From assembly GCA_007125835.1 (NCBI GenBank), contig SLCJ01000169.1:1-11180 (forward strand): 11,180 bases of DNA. The letters run 5' to 3'. This stretch comes from Verrucomicrobiales bacterium (GTDB lineage Bacteria > Verrucomicrobiota > Verrucomicrobiia > Verrucomicrobiales > SLCJ01). Shown here one piece after another: positions 1 through 6,930 of this stretch; the first letter of the stretch is position 1; each line of letters begins with the position of its first letter. A program made the position numbers and the translations under genes. The notes below the pieces were generated by a model that ran no database searches, was not told the origin of the DNA, and worked only from the letters and a program-made list of their open reading frames with translations.

Positions 1-213
1 ACCCCTCACGCCAACTCTGTCCCCCCGCCCCCAAAAACCACCCCGGACATCGCGTATTTTCCGAAATTTCGCGCGCCGATGCCGATCCGGCAGGAAAATC
101 TTGCTTTCAACCCCGCTTCCATGTTTTCCTGAATTAGCGGGGAGCGAAAAAGAAAAGTGCGTATACTACCCACCGCGCCATGCCGCAAATCCAAACAAAC
201 CCATTGTCCAACC
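1..213. other. Upstream region of pckG
   Basis: No gene is supported here. A perfect 10-bp palindrome CGAAATTTCG lies at 62-71, followed at once by GCGCGC, and could be an operator, though nothing else supports that. A -10-like TATACT lies at 162-167, but no acceptable -35 stands 16-18 bp before it. The stretch between 140 and 156 is purine-rich. The one long reverse-strand reading frame through this region continues antisense into pckG and is not credible. A promoter for pckG should lie here, but its position is not decided by the sequence. Confidence 0.4.
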
Positions 214-2055
214 ATGAGCAACACGCCTCCTACCTCCCACACCCGACTTCTGAAATGGGTGAACTCGTTTGTCGAACTCTGCCAACCGGACTCCGTCCAC
301 TGGTGCGACGGCTCCGAGAACGAAAACACCCAACTGTGCGATCTGCTCGTGGAAAAAGGGGTGTTCACCCGCCTCAATCCCGAGAAACGTCCGAACAGCT
401 TCCTCGCCCGTTCCTCCCCCTCCGATGTAGCACGTGTCGAGGACCGCACTTTCATCTGCACCCGACTGAAAGAAGAGGTGGGCCCCACCAACAACTGGGC
501 CTCCGCAAAGGAAATGAAAAGCCTCCTCGCGGAGAAATTCAAAGGCTGCATGAAGGGGCGGACCATGTACATTATCCCCTTCTGCATGGGACCAATCGAC
601 TCCCCGCTCGCCAAAATCGGCATTGAAATCACCGACAGCGCCTATGTCGTAATCAACATGCGGATCATGTGCCACATGGGCTCGCACGTGCTCAGACGCT
701 TGGAGGACGAGGTCGCCGGAAACGTTCCAGTCAAACGATTCGACCATGGAGACTATGTCCCCTGCGTTCACACCGTTGGAGCCCCCCTCGAGCCCGGGCA
801 GGAGGACGCCTCCTGGCCATGCAACGAAGAGAAATACATCTGCCACTTTCCCGAGACTCGCGAGATCTGGTCCTACGGCTCCGGATACGGCGGCAACGCC
901 CTGTTGGGCAAAAAATGCCTCGCGCTCCGCATCGCCTGCACCATCGCTCGTGAATACGACTGGATGGCTGAGCACATGCTCCTTCTCGGCGTCCACGCCC
1001 CATCCGGCGAGAAAACCTACGTCGCCGCCGCATTCCCCTCCGCCTGCGGAAAAACCAACATGGCGATGATCGTTCCGCCCGAAAAATTCCGCAAAGAAGG
1101 ATGGAAAACCACCATCGTCGGCGACGACATCGCCTGGATCTGGCCCGATGAGGACGGCAGGCTCCACGCCATCAACCCCGAAACCGGTTACTTCGGGGTC
1201 GCGCCGGGCACGTCATACAAGACCAACCCCATCGCCATGGACAGCATCAAGGAAAACTGCATCTTCACCAATGTCGCCCTCACAGACGACGGAGACATCT
1301 GGTGGGAGGGCATGGACGGCGAACCGCCCGCCCACGCCATCGACTGGAAAGGCAACGATTGGACGCCGGAAAGCGAATCCCCGGCAGCACACCCCAACGC
1401 CCGCTTCACCGCACCGGCCGCCCAATGCCCCACCATCGATCCCGAATGGCAGAACCCCAAGGGAGTGCCCCTCTCCGCCATCATCTTCGGCGGCCGCCGC
1501 CCCACGACAATGCCATTGGTTTACCAGTCGTTCAATTGGTCCCACGGCGTCTACATGGGCGCCACCATGGGCTCCGAAACCACAACAGCCGCCATCGGCC
1601 TCGCAGCTGGTGTGCGCCGCGACCCCATGGCCATGCTGCCCTTCTGCGGATACAACATGGGCCAATATTTCCAACACTGGCTCAACATGCGCAACAAAGT
1701 CAGGGAAATGCCACGCTTCTTCCACGTCAACTGGTTCCGCCTCGACAAAAATGGCAAATTCCTCTGGCCCGGCTTCGGAGAAAACATGCGCGTGCTGAAA
1801 TGGATCGTCGACCGCTGCCACGGCCACGCCGGGGGCCACGAAAGCGCCATCGGCTGGGTCCCGCACCGGGAAGAATTCGATCTAGATGGCCTGGACAACT
1901 TCACAGAGGAAAAATTTGCAGAAGTGATGAAGATCGATCTCGAAGAGTGGAGGGCCGAATTCCTCTCCCAGGGAGACCTTTTCCTCAAACTCTACACCAC
2001 CATCCCGAAAGAAATCGTCTTCCAACGCGAACTCCTCGCCGGACGCCTCTCCTGA
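214..2055 (+). CDS. pckG: Phosphoenolpyruvate carboxykinase (GTP)
   Basis: Cytoplasmic enzyme interconverting oxaloacetate + GTP and phosphoenolpyruvate + GDP + CO2, the entry step of gluconeogenesis. The protein has 613 residues, the normal length for the GTP class. Seen in sequence: VARVEDRT (72-79, oxaloacetate/PEP-binding Arg74), the GRTMYIIPFCMGP signature (115-127), GKK (232-234) and His254 as Mn2+ ligands, the kinase-1 P-loop FPSACGKTN (274-282) with the reactive Cys278, GDDIAW (303-308) with metal-binding Asp305, GGRRP (426-430) and the guanine-pocket region PFCGYN (476-481). All expected catalytic residues are present. The start ATG at 214 gives the usual family N-terminus. An in-frame GTG at 157 would add 19 residues unlike the family and would overlap a -10-like box. 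No Shine-Dalgarno is visible. The gene stands alone, and its terminator follows 25 bp after the stop codon. Confidence 0.97.
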   Translation: MSNTPPTSHTRLLKWVNSFVELCQPDSVHWCDGSENENTQLCDLLVEKGVFTRLNPEKRPNSFLARSSPSDVARVEDRTFICTRLKEEVGPTNNWASAKEMKSLLAEKFKGCMKGRTMYIIPFCMGPIDSPLAKIGIEITDSAYVVINMRIMCHMGSHVLRRLEDEVAGNVPVKRFDHGDYVPCVHTVGAPLEPGQEDASWPCNEEKYICHFPETREIWSYGSGYGGNALLGKKCLALRIACTIAREYDWMAEHMLLLGVHAPSGEKTYVAAAFPSACGKTNMAMIVPPEKFRKEGWKTTIVGDDIAWIWPDEDGRLHAINPETGYFGVAPGTSYKTNPIAMDSIKENCIFTNVALTDDGDIWWEGMDGEPPAHAIDWKGNDWTPESESPAAHPNARFTAPAAQCPTIDPEWQNPKGVPLSAIIFGGRRPTTMPLVYQSFNWSHGVYMGATMGSETTTAAIGLAAGVRRDPMAMLPFCGYNMGQYFQHWLNMRNKVREMPRFFHVNWFRLDKNGKFLWPGFGENMRVLKWIVDRCHGHAGGHESAIGWVPHREEFDLDGLDNFTEEKFAEVMKIDLEEWRAEFLSQGDLFLKLYTTIPKEIVFQRELLAGRLS

Positions 2056-2080
2056 ACGCCTGGCACCTCCTCCTCCCAAG

Positions 2081-2116
2081 GGCCGCCACGCCCACACGCG
2101 TGGCGGCCTTTTGTTT
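2081..2116 (+). terminator. Rho-independent terminator of pckG
   Basis: A perfect 11-bp stem, GGCCGCCACGC at 2081-2091 and GCGTGGCGGCC at 2098-2108, encloses a 6-nt loop and is followed by TTTTGTTT. It sits 25 bp after the pckG stop. Read on the reverse strand it lacks a T-run (CCCTTGGG follows), so it should work mainly for pckG and only weakly, if at all, for the converging hexosaminidase gene. Confidence 0.95.
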
Positions 2117-2218
2117 GCCGCCGACTACAGGGCTTGACCCCTTTTCTTTTTGTTGTTGCAGGCCAAGGGTGCCTCGGAATGGCAAATCATCGGAAAACCG
2201 GGCCACGGAAGCGCTCGC

Positions 2219-4267
2219 TCAGAGCGGCCCTTGCATGCGCAACTCGCCATGGGAATCAGTGCCCTCGCTGCCCCGAATCCGCGCACGAAGGAGGTATTCC
2301 ACATCCGGGTTGTGAGTTTCGAGCGCGAGCCGGAACACGACATCGTTCATCCGATTTCCGCTGAAGGCCCGGCGCTCGTCCCGGGCCACCTCCCTGCCGT
2401 CTTCAAGCAAAGCCAGCGATTCGATCTCTAGGGCATGCGCGCCATGAGTATAAACGAACGCGACTTCCCAGATCCCCGCCCCTGACAATCGCCCGCCCGT
2501 GGAAAATTCGACTTCGCCCCACTCGGCACCCACCTGCTCCGGCGTCCACTCGTCGATCTCCACAAAATTGAAAAAATCTCCCCTTTGATAGGCGGTGGCC
2601 TGGTCGCGGGCATAGCCGATCCCCAGAATCTCCCAGCGCGCTGCCTTAGCCGCAAGGCGCTCGCGAAACGACGCGAAATTCTTGCGCCCTGGCTCGGTCC
2701 AACCCACCTCCGCATACGCGGCAATCCGCGGATACACTTGATACTCCATCCGCTCCACCGTCGGGATCCACTCACCCCACATCTGGGTGCCAAGTCCGAG
2801 AATACGTTCCTGTTCGGATGGCGAGAGCCCCTGGAACATAGGGTCGAACGAATAAGCTCGCTCCAGCGAAATGCGGCCGTAGCCATAGTCGAGGTAAGTG
2901 TCGCTGTGGTTGGAATTCACCACCGAATACCCGCCATCGATCGCCCGGCGCGCCTCGTTCGTGCCGCCTTTCCAAAAGTGAACAACCGTTCCGGGTGCCA
3001 GCGTGGCAGCACTTGCGGTTTGTCCGTCCTGCAGAAAACCATGGAGGTCGCCGCCGAGAATTTCGTTCCAGCCCATCGCCCGCCGCCCGCGCTCCTCAAT
3101 CATCGCCGCCACCCTGTTGGTAAAATAAATCTGCACGTCGGCCATGGTTTCCAACCCCTCACGCTCCATCAAGGCCGCCACCTCTTCACTCTCCCGCCAG
3201 TGATTGAATTTCACCTCGTCGCCTCCCAAATGAATCACAGGCCCAGGGAACAATTCCGCCACCTCGTCAAAAATATGGCCGATAGCCTCGTAAACCCGCT
3301 TGGAAGCAGGATTGAAGGTCGGCTCGTGCTTGCCAAACCGACCCGGAACTTCAATCTCCTCCTCCTTGGTGCCCAGCCACGGATACGCCGCAACCGCCGC
3401 CGACGCATGGCCCGGCATGCCAATTTCGGGCACAATCACAATGTGCCGCGCCGCCGCATACGCCACAATCTCCCGAATCTCATCCTGAGCGTAAAACCCT
3501 CCGTGTGGCTCCCCGGAATACTGTTCGCTGTTCCACCCGCCGATCTGACTGTCGCTACGCCAGGCACCCACCTCGGTAAGCCGGGGATACTTCAAAATCT
3601 CGATCCGCCAGCCCTGGTCATCGGTAAGGTGCCAGTGGAACACGTTCATCTTCAAGGCCGCCATCTGATCTAACAGCCTGCGAACCTCGTCCCCACCTTT
3701 GAAATAGCGTGATTCATCCAACATAAATGCCCGCCAGGAAAAGCGGGGGCGGTCGCGGATCTCCACCACCGGCAACACCCACTCCACATCACCTGGCGGC
3801 TCTGCCGCAGCAATTTCAGGCGGCAGCAGCTGGCGCAGCGTCTGGATGCCGTAAAACACCCCCGCCGCCGCCGCTCCCCGCACCCACACGCCCTCTTCCG
3901 CATCCACACGCAATTCGTACCCCTCCCCCCCAAACTCCTCAAGCAAGCCCTCGTCGATCTCCAGCCGAATGACACCTTCCCCCTCCCCAGCATCCACACC
4001 CTCCCGCCGCACCGGCTCCGCTCCCAATGCAGGCGCTAGGATCGCAGCCAAGTGCTCCGCCTCGTTGCGCAATTCCGGTGGCGCCTCGATCAAATGCCCC
4101 GCGACAACGGCGAAACCGCCCTCACCCAGGGAAACCTCCTGCGGAAGCGGAATCACCGGCGGATCACCCCCCGGAAAACCGGAGGAGTAGGCTGAAAGAA
4201 AAGGCATCATAAAAAGGGCGCCCGCCACAAGGGCGCAACGGAGCGGATTCGATCTGGAATGTTTCAT
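2219..4267 (-). CDS. Exported beta-N-acetylhexosaminidase, family GH20
   Basis: Hydrolyses terminal non-reducing N-acetylglucosamine/N-acetylgalactosamine residues from oligosaccharides or glycans, probably in the periplasm or at the cell surface. The protein has 682 residues. Residues 1 to about 28 form a Sec signal peptide (MKHSRSNPLR, then a hydrophobic stretch). Residues about 36-170 match the GH20 N-terminal alpha/beta domain (start PVIPLPQEV). The TIM barrel runs from about 178 to 540, with FMLDESRYF (181-189), HWHLTDDQGWR (211-221), HLGGDE (346-351, catalytic pair Asp350-Glu351), FWKGG (431-435), YLDYGYG (458-464) and MWGEW (496-500). Residues about 565-682 form an additional C-terminal domain of beta-sandwich type. 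The ATG at 4267 is chosen because AGGTGG (reverse strand of 4274-4279) lies 6 nt before it and the signal peptide starts there. The frame is open for 63 more codons upstream, but those do not look like protein. The acid/base machinery is intact. The exact substrate cannot be told. Confidence 0.93.
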   Translation of the reverse strand: MKHSRSNPLRCALVAGALFMMPFLSAYSSGFPGGDPPVIPLPQEVSLGEGGFAVVAGHLIEAPPELRNEAEHLAAILAPALGAEPVRREGVDAGEGEGVIRLEIDEGLLEEFGGEGYELRVDAEEGVWVRGAAAAGVFYGIQTLRQLLPPEIAAAEPPGDVEWVLPVVEIRDRPRFSWRAFMLDESRYFKGGDEVRRLLDQMAALKMNVFHWHLTDDQGWRIEILKYPRLTEVGAWRSDSQIGGWNSEQYSGEPHGGFYAQDEIREIVAYAAARHIVIVPEIGMPGHASAAVAAYPWLGTKEEEIEVPGRFGKHEPTFNPASKRVYEAIGHIFDEVAELFPGPVIHLGGDEVKFNHWRESEEVAALMEREGLETMADVQIYFTNRVAAMIEERGRRAMGWNEILGGDLHGFLQDGQTASAATLAPGTVVHFWKGGTNEARRAIDGGYSVVNSNHSDTYLDYGYGRISLERAYSFDPMFQGLSPSEQERILGLGTQMWGEWIPTVERMEYQVYPRIAAYAEVGWTEPGRKNFASFRERLAAKAARWEILGIGYARDQATAYQRGDFFNFVEIDEWTPEQVGAEWGEVEFSTGGRLSGAGIWEVAFVYTHGAHALEIESLALLEDGREVARDERRAFSGNRMNDVVFRLALETHNPDVEYLLRARIRGSEGTDSHGELRMQGPL

Positions 4268-4273
4268 AGCTTT

Positions 4274-4279
4274 CCACCT
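4274..4279 (-). promoter_or_regulatory. Shine-Dalgarno site of the GH20 gene
   Basis: AGGTGG on the reverse strand, 6 nt before the ATG at 4267. It is the clearest ribosome binding site in the window and decides the start against the upstream in-frame codon at 4456. Confidence 0.7.
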
Positions 4280-4304
4280 GCAGGCGGGCGGCAACCATAA
4301 CGCA

Positions 4305-4314
4305 AGACGCGTCT
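4305..4314. promoter_or_regulatory. Palindrome AGACGCGTCT, possible operator
   Basis: A perfect 10-bp palindrome 38 bp upstream of the GH20 start codon. On the reverse strand it is preceded by TTGAAA (a 5-of-6 match to the -35 consensus), but no convincing -10 follows at 16-18 bp. The position between a possible -35 and the gene would suit an operator controlling glycan use. This is inference, because only the symmetry is seen. Confidence 0.25.
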
Positions 4315-4407
4315 CACCCCTTTCAAGATCGGGATCGCCATTCCCGGAACACGCCCCAAAAACGCCCAGGCAGCTTGGCGTGGTTCCAAAAAAAATGCCA
4401 AATATGC

Positions 4408-4436
4408 TTGCACGTGCCGAACACGGAGCGTAAAGT
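4408..4436 (+). promoter_or_regulatory. Candidate promoter of the outer-membrane protein gene
   Basis: TTGCAC (4408-4413), a 17-bp spacer and TAAAGT (4431-4436), giving a leader of roughly 85 nt before the ATG at 4528. The hexamers match consensus at only 3 of 6 and 4 of 6 positions. An 8-bp palindrome GCACGTGC (4410-4417) overlaps the -35. The call is weak and rests on spacing and position. Confidence 0.25.
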
Positions 4437-4527
4437 CCGCCGTTGTCCGCACTCAATCCCTGCGGAAACGCCAGTCAGTTCCGTTGGCAATCCGCCCTCG
4501 GAGACGACAACCAACCAGAGACCAATA

Positions 4528-5262
4528 ATGAAAAACAAGACCATCGCATCCGTTGTCGCCCTTGGCCTCGCCATGGGTGGAACCGCGTTCGCAGGCACCT
4601 ACTCGCCCGCGCCCGCCATCCAAACCACCGGCACTTCCGGCATCGAATCCACCATCAGCCTCGGCTACGATCACAAGTACGAGTTTCGCGGCTTTGACTT
4701 GGGTGATGACCTCGTGCGCGCCGAACTCGGCACTTCCGTCCCCCTGTCCGACACCGTCACCTTCGACGCCTCGGCTTGGTACGGCACGCTGTATGACGGC
4801 AACTACAACGAAGTCAACCTCGTCGGTGCCCTCACCAACGACTTCGGCTTCCTCCAGGCCGGCCTCCTGTTCCGTCAATACTTCTACGACGGTGCCGGAT
4901 CAGACAACAACGAGCTGGGCCTGATCCTCACCTCCCCCGCCTACGCCGGTGTGGTGTTCAACCTGGACAGCTACTACGACTTCGACGCCAGTGGCTGGTA
5001 CTTGGAACTCGGTGCCAAATACGAGCATACGCTCACTGACACCATCAGTGCCGTCCTTGGTGCCGGCATCTCGTATCAGAACGACTACGCCTTCTCCGGC
5101 AGTGCGTGGCACCACATCTACGTCGGTCTCGGCCTGCCGATCACCGTCACAGAAACTGCCACCTTCACCCCACACGTGCGCGGCATCTTCACTCTTGACG
5201 ATCTCGACACCCTGCAGAGCGACTTCGTGGTCGCCGGTGCCAGCCTGACCGTCACCTTCTAA
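4528..5262 (+). CDS. Outer-membrane beta-barrel protein, unassigned
   Basis: A 244-residue exported protein. Residues 1-22 are a clean signal peptide ending in AFA, so the mature chain begins GTYSPAP. The rest is made of alternating short amphipathic strands rich in Tyr, Asp, Gly and Leu. The chain ends in TVTF, with the C-terminal Phe that marks barrel proteins for the BAM machinery. The stretch around 43-56 (ISLGYDHKYEFRGF) resembles the opening strands of small Gram-negative barrels annotated as conserved hypothetical (the Gcw_chp type), but I cannot confirm family membership. The length fits roughly 8 to 12 strands. There is no plug or ligand domain, so a porin-like or structural role is possible and not shown. 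The ATG at 4528 is chosen because the signal peptide starts there. Only a weak AGAG lies 7 nt before it. The gene is transcribed alone, divergent from GH20. Confidence 0.85.
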   Translation: MKNKTIASVVALGLAMGGTAFAGTYSPAPAIQTTGTSGIESTISLGYDHKYEFRGFDLGDDLVRAELGTSVPLSDTVTFDASAWYGTLYDGNYNEVNLVGALTNDFGFLQAGLLFRQYFYDGAGSDNNELGLILTSPAYAGVVFNLDSYYDFDASGWYLELGAKYEHTLTDTISAVLGAGISYQNDYAFSGSAWHHIYVGLGLPITVTETATFTPHVRGIFTLDDLDTLQSDFVVAGASLTVTF

Positions 5263-5268
5263 TCGATT

Positions 5269-5289
5269 CCGGGAACACAAGTTTCCCGG
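5269..5289 (+). repeat. Small hairpin just after the barrel gene
   Basis: CCGGGAA (5269-5275) pairs with TTCCCGG (5283-5289) around a 7-nt loop, 6 bp after the stop codon. No U-run follows, so it is not a terminator by itself. It could protect the 3' end of the message or assist the real terminator 23 bp downstream. Confidence 0.4.
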
Positions 5290-5311
5290 TCTTGGTTGAA
5301 TTGGTTCTTCA

Positions 5312-5344
5312 AGCCCCCGTCGCTCCAAGCGGCGGGGGCTTTTT
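5312..5344 (+). terminator. Rho-independent terminator of the barrel gene
   Basis: AGCCCCCGTCGC (5312-5323) pairs with GCGGCGGGGGCT (5329-5340). The 12-bp stem includes one G-U pair, has a 5-nt loop and runs into TTTTT. The stem is strong, and it isolates the barrel gene from the operon downstream. Confidence 0.93.
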
Positions 5345-5363
5345 GCATCCCACAACAACTTTT

Positions 5364-5513
5364 TTGACCTGGCCTGTAAAACTAAGAAACCAAAAATCTT
5401 GACCAGGTCTGGAAAGTTTTTCTCATCCGGAGCTGCGCGCCGCCTGTCCATCACCACGTTGCCGGAAGCGAGCGGGCTGGAGTCACGAATTGTCGGACGT
5501 TCTTGACCTGGCC
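5364..5513 (+). repeat. Three copies of TTGACCWGGYC before the operon
   Basis: TTGACCTGGCC at 5364-5374, TTGACCAGGTC at 5399-5409 and TTGACCTGGCC again at 5503-5513. The middle copy contains the 9-bp palindrome GACCAGGTC, and its CCAGGTC is also the inverted form of GACCTGG in the first copy. The third copy overlaps the -35 box of the candidate operon promoter, which suggests binding sites for a regulator. The rest of the gene-free stretch 5345-5585 shows no other structure I can support. The motif was not seen elsewhere in the window, except for a shorter TTGACCCC near 2133. Confidence 0.5.
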
Positions 5514-5532
5514 GGGGGGTTCCCCTTACAAT
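5503..5532 (+). promoter_or_regulatory. Candidate sigma-70-type promoter of the three-gene operon
   Basis: TTGACC (5503-5508), an 18-bp spacer and TACAAT (5527-5532). Each hexamer matches the consensus at 5 of 6 positions. Transcription would begin near 5540, about 45 nt before the ATG at 5586. This argues against translation starting at 5490 or at the ATG pair at 5538/5541. The spacer contains a G-run followed by a C-run (5514-5525). Confidence 0.55.
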
Positions 5533-5585
5533 GGGGGATGATGGCTGGCACGCATTGCAAGAACATGGACACGGACCCTGAAAGA

Positions 5586-6929
5586 ATGAGAAATCGAAAC
5601 AATCCCACCGGTACCCGGATCGCAACCACCTTGGCCATGGCCGCTTTTTGCGCCCTGCCCTGCGCCGCCGCCGGGGAGGAGCCGACGGCCGTCTCATGGA
5701 TCGAGAAAACCGCAAACCCGCTTGAAGACACAGCGGAAATGATCACCGCCCTGGTCGCCCGGGCCGACGGGCGGCGGCTCGTGTTGCTTGGCGAGTCCAC
5801 CCATGGCACGCATGAATACTATCACTACCGCGACCAGATCTCGCGAGCGCTGATCGAATCCGGCGGAGTCCGTTTCATTGCGGTCGAGGGCGATTGGGCC
5901 GCCCTCCGCCCGCTCAACGAGTATGTGGCGGGGCGAACCGAGGGCGACGCCACAGCCTCGGCCCTGCTCTCGCGCCTGAGCCGGTGGCCAGCCTGGATGT
6001 GGGGGAACGAGGAAACCGCGACCCTTCTCGAATGGCTGCGCCAATGGAACCGACAGCGGCCCGAGGGCGAGCGGGTTTCGTTCGTCGGGATGGATGTATA
6101 TTCCCCCTGGCAGGCAGCGGACATGCTGGCCGAGTGGGCGAAGAGGCATTTCAACGAGGGGGAGGCGGAGGAAATCCGCTCCGACCTCGCTCACTTCCTC
6201 CGCCATCGCGACAACGAAAGAGCATACATTCAGGCCAATCATCCCAACCAGGCGGCGGCACTGGCCGCCTACAGCCGCATCGAATCAAGGCTGGCGGCAA
6301 AAGCGGAAGAGGGCGACGTGCCTGATTGGGACATGTTTGCCATGGAGCAGAGCCTGCGGGTGGTTCGCGGCGCGCACCACCATTTCATTGGCATGGCCAT
6401 CCCCGGGGCAAGGTCCTGGAATTCGCGGGTCGAGCACATGAAAGGCACCGTGTCGGCCCTATTTGGTTTTTTCGGCGACGGGGCGCGTGGCATCGTCTGG
6501 GCACACAACACACATATAGGCGACGCACGGGCCACAGCCATGGCCGACGCAGGCCAGATCAACATCGGCCATTTGGCGCGCGAGCGCTGGGGGGCTGAAA
6601 ATGTGTTCGCGTTGGGCTTCGCCACCCATCGCGGCACCGTAAAAGCCGGTCGCGAATGGGGAGGCGCGCGTATCGCCATGGATATCCCCGAAGCGGCGAC
6701 CGGCAGCATCGAGTACATTCTCAACCGCCGATTCCCCGGCGGTGCCTGGCTCTGCTTCGCCGATCCCCCCGCCGCCGCACGCCAGGACGTCGTCCACCAC
6801 CGCGCGATCGGTGTCGTCTACCGCCCGGAAAACGAAGCCGGCAATTACGTGCCCACCCGTTTGGGTGAACGCTACGACGCACTGATTTTCTTCCCCGAAA
6901 CACGAGCATTATCACCCATTGATCCCTGA
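5586..6929 (+). CDS. Exported erythromycin-esterase-superfamily protein
   Basis: A 447-residue member of the erythromycin esterase (Ere) superfamily. The founding enzymes open the macrolide lactone ring, while most environmental relatives have no known substrate. Residues 1 to about 29 form a signal peptide (hydrophobic 12-29, ending CAAA), so it acts in the periplasm or outside. Family motifs: LLGESTHGTHE (67-77, with Glu70, His73 and Glu77), VEGDW (100-104), FVGMDVYS (166-173), and WAHNTHIGD (305-313, with His307 and His310). The glutamate/histidine set expected for water activation appears complete. The ATG at 5586 was chosen because the signal peptide begins there and the promoter lies just upstream. 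Earlier in-frame starts at 5490 (TTG), 5538, 5541 and 5565 exist. First gene of a three-gene operon, with its stop 1 nt before the next ATG. Export and company with an isoaspartate methyltransferase make a macrolide-resistance role uncertain. Confidence 0.88.
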   Translation: MRNRNNPTGTRIATTLAMAAFCALPCAAAGEEPTAVSWIEKTANPLEDTAEMITALVARADGRRLVLLGESTHGTHEYYHYRDQISRALIESGGVRFIAVEGDWAALRPLNEYVAGRTEGDATASALLSRLSRWPAWMWGNEETATLLEWLRQWNRQRPEGERVSFVGMDVYSPWQAADMLAEWAKRHFNEGEAEEIRSDLAHFLRHRDNERAYIQANHPNQAAALAAYSRIESRLAAKAEEGDVPDWDMFAMEQSLRVVRGAHHHFIGMAIPGARSWNSRVEHMKGTVSALFGFFGDGARGIVWAHNTHIGDARATAMADAGQINIGHLARERWGAENVFALGFATHRGTVKAGREWGGARIAMDIPEAATGSIEYILNRRFPGGAWLCFADPPAAARQDVVHHRAIGVVYRPENEAGNYVPTRLGERYDALIFFPETRALSPIDP

Positions 6930-6930
6930 A

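Noticed and set aside
157..213. GTG start giving pckG 19 more residues
   Set aside because: The extra residues do not look like the family N-terminus, the GGAG at 141-144 is too far away, and TATACT at 162-167 may be a promoter element.
166..1167. 333-residue reverse-strand frame across pckG
   Set aside because: Antisense shadow of a conserved gene. The composition is Gly/Val/Ala-heavy and there are no family motifs.
2163..2177. CCAAGG-GTG-CCTCGG hairpin as the terminator of the GH20 gene
   Set aside because: Only 6 bp with one G-U pair, and no T-run on the reverse strand. No clear GH20 terminator was found.
1302..2315. 337-residue forward frame overlapping pckG and its terminator
   Set aside because: Arg/Pro/His-rich out-of-frame shadow that reads through the terminator hairpin.
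2585..3673. 362-residue forward frame inside the GH20 gene
   Set aside because: Antisense to the catalytic barrel, whose motifs are complete on the other strand.
4900..5715. 271-residue reverse-strand frame spanning the barrel gene end, terminator and operon promoter
   Set aside because: It crosses a strong terminator and two real genes, is arginine-rich, and has no recognisable domain or start signal.
5586..6929. Calling the Ere-like gene a macrolide resistance gene
   Set aside because: The family motifs fit, but the export signal and operon partners do not point to resistance, and most family members have no known substrate.
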